Shown: piece by piece, positions 7,148 to 13,424 of the stretch
Numbering within the stretch: the stretch's first letter is position 1
How the letters are laid out: the number at the start of each line of letters is the position of its first letter
Source: Gammaproteobacteria bacterium
GTDB taxonomy: Bacteria > Pseudomonadota > Gammaproteobacteria > SZUA-140
Length of the DNA stretch: 17,684 nucleotides
Assembly: GCA_026982145.1 (NCBI GenBank)
Contig: JALSHQ010000230.1
Span: forward strand, 1 to 17,684
Direction of reading: 5' to 3'
The notes under the pieces: generated by a model
Databases searched by the model: none
What the model saw: the letters and a program-made list of their open reading frames with translations, nothing else
Told to the model about the DNA's origin: nothing
Program-made: the position numbers and the translations under genes

Positions 7148-7834
7148 ATGGCTTCGGAGGCACAAGAGCGCAGGCTCGGCAAATCAACACCTGCCACGCG
7201 GCTGAGGGTGACAGAGATATTTCATTCGCTGCAGGGTGAATCTCGCACTGTTGGCATCCCCACTATTTTTATCCGCCTCACAGGCTGCCCGTTACGCTGC
7301 GGCTACTGTGACAGCGCCTACGCCTTTGACGGCGGCGAGTGGATGAGCATGGATCAAGTGCTATTTAATGTTGTGAGTCATGAGTGCCATTATGTCACCC
7401 TCACGGGCGGAGAGCCGCTGGCGCAAAAGGGCGCCTTCCCTCTGCTCTCTCGTCTCTGTGACTTGGGATATAAAGTATCGCTGGAGACCAGTGGTGCGAT
7501 CGACATCACCAGCGTTGACCCTCGAGTGGTGAAGGTGATGGATCTCAAAACCCCCGGCTCCGGTGAGGAGCAAAAGAATCGCTACGAAAATATAAAACGG
7601 TTACAAAACAGTGATCAAATAAAATTTGTGATCTGCTCACGCGAGGACTATGACTGGGCGCGTGAAAAGCTGGTCGAATATGCGCTGCCATCGCAGTACG
7701 AAATTCTATTTCAGGCAGTGCATGAGACGCTGGATGCCAAGTTGTTGGCGGAGTGGATTCTGGAAGACCACCTGCCGGTGCGGATGCAGATTCAGCTGCA
7801 TAAAATTTTGTGGGGCGACCTGCCCGGAAAATAA
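7148..7834 (+). CDS. queE: 7-carboxy-7-deazaguanine synthase QueE (radical SAM)
   Basis: The 228-residue enzyme converts 6-carboxy-tetrahydropterin to 7-carboxy-7-deazaguanine (CDG), a step on the way to preQ0 and queuosine in tRNA. It carries the radical-SAM cluster motif CPLRCGYC with C47, C51 and C54, the SAM-contact TGGEPL (86-91), and the QueE N-terminus VTEIFHSLQGES, where the early glutamate contacts substrate. The C-terminus QIQLHKILWG resembles the family's LQxHKxxW ending. The ATG at 7148 follows an in-frame stop at 7142-7144, so it is the first possible ATG. An AGGAG at 7129-7133 is rather far (14 bases). queC follows after 19 bp. Confidence 0.96.
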   Translation: MASEAQERRLGKSTPATRLRVTEIFHSLQGESRTVGIPTIFIRLTGCPLRCGYCDSAYAFDGGEWMSMDQVLFNVVSHECHYVTLTGGEPLAQKGAFPLLSRLCDLGYKVSLETSGAIDITSVDPRVVKVMDLKTPGSGEEQKNRYENIKRLQNSDQIKFVICSREDYDWAREKLVEYALPSQYEILFQAVHETLDAKLLAEWILEDHLPVRMQIQLHKILWGDLPGK

Positions 7835-7853
7835 GGGAAAAGGTAGTCACAAG

Positions 7854-8555
7854 ATGTCTGATCTCTCTTCTAAAGCGGTTGTACTGCTCTCTGGTGGGCT
7901 TGATTCAACCACCGTGTTGGCGATGGCAAAAGCAGCGGGTTACAGCTGTTATGCACTGAGTTTTGACTATGGCCAGCGCCACAAGTTTGAGCTACAGGCC
8001 GCGGTGGCCATTGCACGACAGGTTGCAGTAGTGGAGCATAAAACCATGCGGCTCGACCTTGGCAGCATCGGCGGCTCTGCGCTGACCGATAGCGCGATTG
8101 CAGTGCCACAAGCTGCGCCCACCACTGCACAAACCTCCGGAATCCCAGTGACTTATGTTCCTGCGCGCAATACCATCTTTTTGTCGCTGGCACTTGCCTG
8201 GGCAGAGGTGCTCGATGCACAGAATATCTTTATCGGCGTTAATGCGGTGGATTACTCGGGCTACCCCGATTGCCGCCCTGAATTCATCGCCGCGTTTGAG
8301 CAGGTGGCGAACCTCGCCACTCGTGCGGGCACCGAAGGGCTGCACCTCACCATCCACACACCACTGATTGCGATGAGCAAAGCCGAAATTATTCGCGCAG
8401 GTGTGGCGCTGGGGGTCGACTACAGCGCCACAGTCTCATGCTATGCCGCAGATGAGGCTGGGCATGCCTGTGGCCGCTGTGACGCCTGCCGCCTGCGAGT
8501 GGCGGGTTTTGAGCAGGCCGGAGTGCCAGATCCCACTCGATATCTATCCCAATGA
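7854..8555 (+). CDS. queC: 7-cyano-7-deazaguanine (preQ0) synthase QueC
   Basis: The 233-residue enzyme makes preQ0 from CDG, ammonia and ATP, the step after QueE. It has the PP-loop ATP-pyrophosphatase motif SGGLDS (13-18), the family segment SFDYGQRHKFE (36-46), YVPARNTIFLSLALAWAE (101-118), GVNAVDYSGYPDCRPEF (128-144), and four zinc-ligand cysteines C196, C206, C209 and C212. The frame is open about 200 bases further upstream through queE, but ATG 7854 is chosen because AGGT at 7841-7844 is well placed and MSDLSSKAVVLLSGG is the expected QueC start. It is cotranscribed with queE, and a tRNA-Lys gene follows. Confidence 0.97.
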   Translation: MSDLSSKAVVLLSGGLDSTTVLAMAKAAGYSCYALSFDYGQRHKFELQAAVAIARQVAVVEHKTMRLDLGSIGGSALTDSAIAVPQAAPTTAQTSGIPVTYVPARNTIFLSLALAWAEVLDAQNIFIGVNAVDYSGYPDCRPEFIAAFEQVANLATRAGTEGLHLTIHTPLIAMSKAEIIRAGVALGVDYSATVSCYAADEAGHACGRCDACRLRVAGFEQAGVPDPTRYLSQ

Positions 8556-8572
8556 TTATTTTGAAATTATAA

Positions 8573-8601
8573 TTGTCAGATGCGCTTTCAGCGGTTAGAA
8601 T
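8573..8601 (+). promoter_or_regulatory. tRNA-Lys upstream promoter P1
   Basis: The -35 box TTGTCA (8573-8578) and -10 box TAGAAT (8596-8601) are separated by exactly 17 bp, five of six matches in each box. A G+C-rich discriminator (AGCGGCCGC) follows, as is usual for stable-RNA promoters under stringent control. It lies just after the queC stop. Confidence 0.65.
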
Positions 8602-8642
8602 AGCGGCCGCTTATCTAGTTAGAGGCAGCGCAAGCATTCAGT

Positions 8643-8671
8643 CTGTCAGCGTTGAAAACCCCTGCTAGAAT
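8643..8671 (+). promoter_or_regulatory. tRNA-Lys proximal promoter P2
   Basis: CTGTCA (8643-8648), a 17-bp spacer and TAGAAT (8666-8671), with an extended -10 TG at 8663-8664 and the G+C-rich discriminator AGCTCCCGC. It lies exactly 70 bp downstream of P1 with the same spacing and near-identical boxes. Transcription would begin about 18 bases before the mature tRNA. Confidence 0.65.
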
Positions 8672-8695
8672 AGCTCCCGCGGTAATTCCCGAAAT

Positions 8696-8771
8696 GGGCC
8701 GTTAGCTCAGTTGGTAGAGCAGTGGACTTTTAATCCATTGGTCGAAGGTTCAAGTCCTTCACGGCCCACCA
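8696..8771 (+). tRNA. tRNA-Lys (anticodon UUU)
   Basis: The 76-base cloverleaf is complete: acceptor stem GGGCCGT/ACGGCCC, D-arm GCTC-AGTTGGTA-GAGC, anticodon stem GTGGA/TCCAT with one G-U pair, loop CTTTTAA with anticodon TTT at 8729-8731, T-arm GAAGG-TTCAAGT-CCTTC, discriminator A, and an encoded CCA (8769-8771). Two tandem promoters lie upstream. I see no clear intrinsic terminator just downstream. The position after queC is shared with other gammaproteobacteria, for example pseudomonads, so it looks ancestral. Confidence 0.97.
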
Positions 8772-8868
8772 TTCTTACCTAAAATCATCAACCCTCCTCT
8801 TCCGAACGGTTTACGTTTGAGACGTGCTGTTTCTGATTGTTTTCAAATCCACCGTGCCATACGAAATC

Positions 8869-8897
8869 TTGACGTTTCTCCTACATTTTATTAATAA
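8869..8897 (+). promoter_or_regulatory. possible promoter for the cytochrome b gene
   Basis: TTGACG (8869-8874) and TAATAA (8892-8897) lie 17 bp apart. The -35 box is strong but the -10 box matches only three of six. Another candidate -10, TATGAT at 8907-8912, lacks a good -35. The 201-bp gap after the tRNA must hold the promoter of this apparently single gene. Confidence 0.3.
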
Positions 8898-8972
8898 GTG
8901 TTGAGGTATGATCTCTGTAAATCGGCCGATATCCGTTGATATTGTTCGTAACAACTGATTAAGGAGAACGCT

Positions 8973-9602
8973 ATGGCGAGTCAAACTGATGTGACAACTG
9001 CAAAAAGTGGCCAATCAACAGAAGATAAGCGCTGGAGTCTGCCTACCCGTCTGCTTCATTTAGGGTTGGTAACAACGGTCACAGCACAGCTTGGGTTAAG
9101 CCTAGTGATGGCTCCACCGGATGAGGAAAATATCTCGGCACTGGCGTCCGCAACCTTTGAAGCGCATGAAGTGGTTGGAATGGCCGCAGTTGTCGTTGTG
9201 TTGGCACACTGGCTATGGACGCTCTCAAGCCAAGTGGATGGCGGCTTGAAACATCTGTTCCCTTGGCGTGGTGATGCGCGCGGAGAGGTGGTCGCCGAAA
9301 CCAAAGCGCTCTTTAATGGTCAACTGCCCGAAGGTGGGGCTAGAGGTGGCTTGCCGGGTTTTATTCATGGACTGGGGTTTCTTGCGGTGACAGGGATGGC
9401 CATCACGGGCGGAATCCTATTTTTTATCTTGCCGGAAAGCGGGGCATTTCCTCCGGTGGTTGATCTCTTTGCTGAAAGCCATGAGATGATCGCTTCATTG
9501 GTCTGGCTCTACTGGGGTGGACATGGTGCAGTAGCACTCATGCATCACCTGCAGGGGCATTCTGTATTGAAGGATATGTTTCGCCTGACCAATAAAAAAT
9601 AG
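8973..9602 (+). CDS. cytochrome b561-type membrane protein
   Basis: The 209-residue protein looks like a bacterial di-heme cytochrome b561 / b-b6-domain subunit, which passes electrons between quinol and a partner in the inner membrane. Four membrane segments are visible (about 27-46, 64-86, 127-153, 168-192). Histidines suited to heme ligation lie in them: H29 (TRLLHLGL), H65 and H79 in helix 2, H132 (GFIHGLGF), H170 (ESHEMIA), H184 (GGHGAVAL). The opening RWSLPTRLLHLGL is typical of the family. AGGAG (8962-8966) is six bases before the ATG. No redox partner is adjacent, so the donor and acceptor are unknown. It appears to be a single-gene unit. Confidence 0.8.
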   Translation: MASQTDVTTAKSGQSTEDKRWSLPTRLLHLGLVTTVTAQLGLSLVMAPPDEENISALASATFEAHEVVGMAAVVVVLAHWLWTLSSQVDGGLKHLFPWRGDARGEVVAETKALFNGQLPEGGARGGLPGFIHGLGFLAVTGMAITGGILFFILPESGAFPPVVDLFAESHEMIASLVWLYWGGHGAVALMHHLQGHSVLKDMFRLTNKK

Positions 9603-9699
9603 CCCCTTGGTCTCCATAACTATTCGCGACCAGAATCAACGGGCCTTGGTTGTCTCTCACTTTTTAGGCGATGACATCGGGTTGAGTCTCGTAGTTTAG
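9603..9699. other. non-coding stretch after the cytochrome gene
   Basis: No gene is seen. GTCTCGTA at 9686-9693 is the inverse of TACGAGAC at 9880-9887. The two now flank the MITE-like element and would lie close together without it, suggesting an older hairpin (perhaps a terminator) split by the insertion. Confidence 0.5.
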
Positions 9700-9858
9700 G
9701 GAACCTCTGATTTATTCTGAGCGAAGTGGATTGTGATCTAAAATGTTCAGCTTCAAGGCGCGAATCGCACGTAATAGCGGGCTATTGCGAAGATTTGCAA
9801 CGTAGAAGATGGGTGTTTTAGGCGCAAGACACGAGTTCATGAATAAATCAGAGGTTCC
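9700..9858. mobile_element. 159-bp MITE-like element
   Basis: The ends are perfect 18-bp terminal inverted repeats: GGAACCTCTGATTTATTC (9700-9717) and its reverse complement (9841-9858). TTAG on both sides (9696-9699, 9859-9862) is a possible 4-bp target duplication. The element contains no reading frame for a transposase. Inside is the palindrome AATAGC-GG-GCTATT (9773-9786), and the blocks TGAGCGAAGTGGA (9718-9730), TCAAGGCGCGAAT (9753-9765) and TAGCGGGCTATTGCGAAG (9775-9792), which recur in the repeat near 10370-10481. It would need a transposase supplied from elsewhere. Confidence 0.75.
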
Positions 9859-9862
9859 TTAG

Positions 9863-10012
9863 CTATAAAACTCGTGAGTTACGAGACAATTCCCGCCAGC
9901 ACAAATAGTGCTGTTTTGAATCGTGGTGGGCATTGCAGCATTTGATCTTTTATTGTGAACAGGCAGCACCTTTGCTCAATGATTTTCAGCTTATGTATAG
10001 AGAGAAAATACA
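9863..10012. other. non-coding stretch between MITE-like element and small membrane gene
   Basis: It contains the short palindrome AACTC-GT-GAGTT (9869-9880) and the right arm TACGAGAC (9880-9887) of the split hairpin. The downstream part should carry the promoter of the small gene, but no convincing pair of boxes was found. Confidence 0.4.
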
Positions 10013-10372
10013 ATGAAACTTTCGACAAAGGCGGCGCTCTATTCTGGGCTAGTATTTCCTGGTGCGGGTTATTTTATAATAAAAAAAATAACTCATGGCA
10101 CGGTGTCATGCTTGATTACCCTTGCAGGGCTTACCGTTGTTATTATTGAGGTCTTTCATAAGGCTCAGGCTATTTCTGAGAAGATCATCACAGGCGCGAT
10201 GCCTGTGGATATTGGCTTGATTCGTGAGCAGATACTTACAACCCCAGGTACTTTTCCGCCAGAGATCGTAAGTAGCATCTCTATTATGATCGGGCTGATA
10301 TGGTTGGTGGGTATAGTCGATAGCTGGCGGATTGCAGAAGGGATGATGAAAAGTGAGCGCAAATCATTTTGA
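10013..10372 (+). CDS. small membrane protein of unknown function
   Basis: The 119-residue protein is not recognised with certainty. It has a basic N-terminus, then SGLVFPGAGYFIIKKITHG (11-29), which resembles the start of small membrane proteins with an 'LVFPGAGqfy' motif before a glycine. Hydrophobic segments lie at about 31-47 and 86-104, with a polar, probably periplasmic loop (50-83) between them and a charged tail RIAEGMMKSERKSF. The ATG has only a weak purine stretch (AGAGAG) upstream. Its TGA stop (10370-10372) lies at the first bases of a repeat block shared with the nearby MITE-like element, so the native C-terminus may have been replaced. The hydrophobic pattern supports a real gene. 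Confidence 0.6.
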   Translation: MKLSTKAALYSGLVFPGAGYFIIKKITHGTVSCLITLAGLTVVIIEVFHKAQAISEKIITGAMPVDIGLIREQILTTPGTFPPEIVSSISIMIGLIWLVGIVDSWRIAEGMMKSERKSF

Positions 10373-10488
10373 GCGAAGTGGACAGTGTGCCCCTTGGGTA
10401 TTGAGATGCTAAAGCATCTTGCCTCAAGGCGTGAATTACGTGTAATACCCAAGGGGAACACTGTAGCGGGCTATTGCGAAGCGCTACA
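10370..10488. repeat. second repeat, related to the MITE-like element
   Basis: It shares with the 9700-9858 element, in the same order, TGAGCGAAGTGGA (10370-10382), TCAAGGCG(T)GAAT (10424-10436, one change) and TAGCGGGCTATTGCGAAG (10464-10481, 18 of 18), but lacks its terminal repeats. Nested within is an inverted repeat of 20 bases with one mismatch (10383-10402 against 10444-10463), a perfect 7-bp hairpin AGATGCT/AGCATCT (10404-10419), and TGTAGCG/CGCTACA (10462-10468, 10482-10488). Confidence 0.75.
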
Positions 10489-10503
10489 ATAATAGGGTAA
10501 CCC

Positions 10504-10535
10504 GCACTGTGCCTATTGTTCTCTACACACAGTGC
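10504..10535. terminator. hairpin between convergent genes, possible terminator
   Basis: GCACTGTG (10504-10511) and CACAGTGC (10528-10535) form a perfect 8-bp inverted repeat with a 16-base loop, 16 bp beyond the ppc stop. No strong T-run follows on either strand, so a canonical intrinsic terminator is not shown. Its site between convergent genes makes a termination role plausible. Confidence 0.35.
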
Positions 10536-10550
10536 ATTGCCGATGAACCA

Positions 10551-13352
10551 TCACCCAGTGTTACGCATGCCCCCAGCAATGGCATTAATGGAACGTAGCA
10601 GTGGGTCTAGCCATTTTTGGCGCTCATCCTCACTAAGGGATTGATCACGAAAACGTTGCAGCAACATCACCTGAATGTAGTTGAGTGGATCGAGGTATGG
10701 GTCACGGCGGCTGAGTGAGAGCGCAAGTCTGGGGTTGTCAGCCAGCAGTTCGGTGGTATTGGATGCTGCCAGAATAGAGGCCAGAGTGCGCTCATATTCA
10801 CTGATTACCATGGTGGAAACTTGGTCTGCCAGCGCTTTGTTCTCACACAGAGTGGCGTACTCTTTTAAAATAGCAATATCAGCCTTAACCAGCGCCATTT
10901 GAGTGTTGCTCATCAGTGCGCGGAAGAAAGGCCAGTTTTTATACATCTCTTTTAACTGCTCACATTTCTGTGGATCATCATTGCTCCACTGTTTGAGTGC
11001 GGAGCCGATGCCGTACCATGCGGGCAGGGTGTGGCGAGATTGTGCCCAGCCAAAGACCCAGGCAATCGCGCGTATGGATGACTTTGAACGATCTCCTTTT
11101 TTACGATGGCTTGGGCGTGAGCCGATATTCATCATGCCGATCTCAGTGACGGGTGTTGCTTCATAAAAATAATCGAGAAAACCGGGGGTATGATCGACCA
11201 GCCCGCGGTAGGCCTCTTCACCCTCTTCAGCGATTACGGCCATGGCAGTCTCATAACGTTCAGGTACTGGGGTGGGCTCTTTGACGATGTTTTTGCTGGC
11301 CTTAATCAAGCCTGTTACACCCATCGTCAACTCAGAGACGGCGGTCTCTTTATTACTATATTTATAGGTGATCATCTCACCCTGTTCGGTAAATTTGATC
11401 TGCCCGGTCACGGTGCCTTCCGGTTGAGAGAGGATTGCCTCATGCGTTGGGCCACCACCACGCCCCATGGTGCCGCCGCGCCCGTGGAAGAGGCGACACT
11501 CGATGCCACAGCTAGCAGTGAGCGCGATAATCTCTTGTTGCGCCTTATAAAGACTCCAAGCAGAAGAGAGTATGCCGCCATCTTTGCACGAATCGGAATA
11601 GCCCAGCATGATCTCCTGCACATTGCCGGTGCATTGCAGAAGCGCGCGGTAGACATCAGTGTTGAGCGCGCTCCTCATGACTTGTTCAATGTGGCGCAAA
11701 TCCTCGATGGTTTCGAACAGCGGGCTGACCTGAATGTGGCAGAACCATTCACCTTGCCTATTTTTACCCGCGAGCCCGGTCTGCTGGGCAAGAAACATCA
11801 CCTCCATGATATGGCTGGCGGTGTGGGTCATCGAAATAACATAGCTGCCAAAGGCTTTCTCGCTGATCTCTTCACGCATTTTTTTCACTACACTGAACAC
11901 TTCCAGTGTTTCGCTGGTGTTGTCACTGAGTGATTTTCGGTCGATGGTGAGCGGTTCATTATTCAGTTGCTCGCTCAGAAAACGCATGCGTTCTCGCTCA
12001 TTTAGTGCCATGTAGTTGGGGTTACTGCTTTTTTGAGCCAATATCTCAGTGACCGCTTCAGTATGGCGTGTCGATTCTTGGCGCAGGTCAAGACTGACGA
12101 GAAAGAAGCCAAAGGTTTCTGCTAGGCGAATCATATCTTTGAGTTCGCCATTAGCGACGTTTTGGTCACCATGCGAAATGAGCGAGTCGCGTATCAGATG
12201 AAGGTCGTGGATGAAGTCTTCATCTGAGTGATAACCACTTTCTGGGGTTAAGGTCTCTTGTGTGTTGTAGAGCCGGTCACGTACAGCCCACAGGTTGCGC
12301 TCCAAGCGGTAGCTCATAATATGCAGTTTTCTGCGATAGGGTTCGCCTCTAAAACGTTCCGGGTTATCCGGAAAGGCGCTGGCAGCATAGCGTTCATCAC
12401 TGTCGAGGCTTTTCTGGAAAGCTTCGTTAGGGGGGCAGAGCTGAGCGGAGTGGATCAGAATTTTCGCCAACGTTGAGAGGCGAGGCAGGTACTCTTTTAG
12501 GATCGCCTTGGCGTGCATATTAACAGCGGTTACAGTGGTTTCCGGGGTGACGTTGGGGTTGCCGTCACGGTCGCCACCTACCCATGAGCCAAAACGGATA
12601 AAGCTGGGGATGGTGACAGAGCTGCTACTATTGGCGCCGTAGATGCGCTCATTCGCTTTTTCAAAATCACGATACATGAGGGGCACGGCCTCAAAGAGGC
12701 TTTCCTGAAAATAGAAGATGCCATTGCGAATTTCACTGGTTACTTTTGGGCGCTTGGTGCGAACTTCATCGCTCTTCCATAACACCTGAATCTGGCTCTC
12801 CAGCTGGTTAATAATTTCAGCGCGCTCTTCACGTGTCGGGCGGTTTTCATCGAGCTGTTGGCTGGTGACAAAAATGCGGCGCAGTGCTTCGAGAATGGTA
12901 CGGCGTTTGGATTCGGTGGGATGGGCGGTGATGACCGGGATATAGGCGAGCCTGTCAAAAATGGTCTGCAGCTGACCCGGTGTGATGCCTGCCTCATGAA
13001 AATCTCTGAGTGCCTCATCAAAGGACCCCGGCCCCCGAATGCCACCGCGACGCTTCTGCTGACGGCGTTGTTGGTGCTGGTTGGCCTCTTCGGCGATATT
13101 GACTAGGCTGAAATAGATGCTAAAAGCACGCACCACATGGGAGAGAATTTCAGGGTCCAGTTTGCGCATCATGCGCGCAAGCTGCTCATGTTTTTTGGGG
13201 TTGTGTTCTTTGCTGAGCCGAATATAACCCTTTCTCAAGGTTTCAACCGCGACCAACACGCGTCCACCTGCCTGTTCGCGCAGGATGTTACCGAGCAGGT
13301 TACCAAAGAGTTTTACGCGCGAGCGCAGCGCTTTATCACTGTCATTAGCCAT
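10551..13352 (-). CDS. ppc: phosphoenolpyruvate carboxylase
   Basis: The 933-residue cytoplasmic enzyme makes oxaloacetate from PEP and bicarbonate, refilling the TCA cycle. It shows VITAHPTESKRRT (140-152) with catalytic H144, the glycine loop FHGRGGTMGRGGGPTHEAI (about 621-639), FTEQGEMI directly after, and the C-terminus GGMRNTG, near-universal in bacterial PEPC. Length is above the 883 of E. coli; a basic stretch HQQRRQQKRRGGIRGPG (93-109) in the N-terminal part accounts for some of the difference. All motifs looked for are intact. It lies 67 bp after a GT5-like gene on the same strand and has a candidate promoter of its own overlapping that gene's stop. Confidence 0.97.
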   Translation of the reverse strand: MANDSDKALRSRVKLFGNLLGNILREQAGGRVLVAVETLRKGYIRLSKEHNPKKHEQLARMMRKLDPEILSHVVRAFSIYFSLVNIAEEANQHQQRRQQKRRGGIRGPGSFDEALRDFHEAGITPGQLQTIFDRLAYIPVITAHPTESKRRTILEALRRIFVTSQQLDENRPTREERAEIINQLESQIQVLWKSDEVRTKRPKVTSEIRNGIFYFQESLFEAVPLMYRDFEKANERIYGANSSSSVTIPSFIRFGSWVGGDRDGNPNVTPETTVTAVNMHAKAILKEYLPRLSTLAKILIHSAQLCPPNEAFQKSLDSDERYAASAFPDNPERFRGEPYRRKLHIMSYRLERNLWAVRDRLYNTQETLTPESGYHSDEDFIHDLHLIRDSLISHGDQNVANGELKDMIRLAETFGFFLVSLDLRQESTRHTEAVTEILAQKSSNPNYMALNERERMRFLSEQLNNEPLTIDRKSLSDNTSETLEVFSVVKKMREEISEKAFGSYVISMTHTASHIMEVMFLAQQTGLAGKNRQGEWFCHIQVSPLFETIEDLRHIEQVMRSALNTDVYRALLQCTGNVQEIMLGYSDSCKDGGILSSAWSLYKAQQEIIALTASCGIECRLFHGRGGTMGRGGGPTHEAILSQPEGTVTGQIKFTEQGEMITYKYSNKETAVSELTMGVTGLIKASKNIVKEPTPVPERYETAMAVIAEEGEEAYRGLVDHTPGFLDYFYEATPVTEIGMMNIGSRPSHRKKGDRSKSSIRAIAWVFGWAQSRHTLPAWYGIGSALKQWSNDDPQKCEQLKEMYKNWPFFRALMSNTQMALVKADIAILKEYATLCENKALADQVSTMVISEYERTLASILAASNTTELLADNPRLALSLSRRDPYLDPLNYIQVMLLQRFRDQSLSEDERQKWLDPLLRSINAIAGGMRNTG

Positions 13353-13418
13353 GATGTTTTAAACTTTATTCGCTGTAGAAAGCCTCGAAAGGCAGTTTAC
13401 GAGTTAAATTGAGCGCGT

Positions 13419-13424
13419 ATTATA
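13419..13424 (-). promoter_or_regulatory. perfect -10 box upstream of ppc
   Basis: On the minus strand TATAAT overlaps the TAA stop of the GT5-like gene, followed by ACGCGC. It lies 67 bp upstream of the ppc start. No good -35 hexamer is seen at 16-18 bp, so an activator may be needed. The small hairpin GCCT-CGAA-AGGC (13382-13393) lies in the resulting leader. Confidence 0.45.

Noticed and set aside
7650..7853. N-terminal extension of queC in an open frame through queE
   Set aside because: The extension overlaps conserved queE codons, is Cys/Trp/Arg-rich like a shadow frame, and QueC proteins start just before the SGGxDS loop; ATG 7854 has a good ribosome site.
8652..8671. TTGAAA and TAGAAT as a promoter pair
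   Set aside because: They are only eight bp apart; CTGTCA at 8643 gives the right 17-bp spacing instead.
8696..9900. tRNA-Lys followed by accessory genes and a repeat, as in an integrated island
   Set aside because: No integrase gene, no repeat of the tRNA 3' end downstream within the window, and the tRNA is intact; the downstream element has its own terminal repeats.
9955..10149. A 64-codon frame overlapping the small membrane gene
   Set aside because: It is out of frame with the hydrophobic 119-codon gene, has no ribosome site and no membrane or domain pattern.
11190..11933. A 247-codon open frame on the plus strand inside ppc
   Set aside because: It is antisense to the highly conserved active-site part of ppc, has no recognisable domain, and follows from the codon bias of the real gene.
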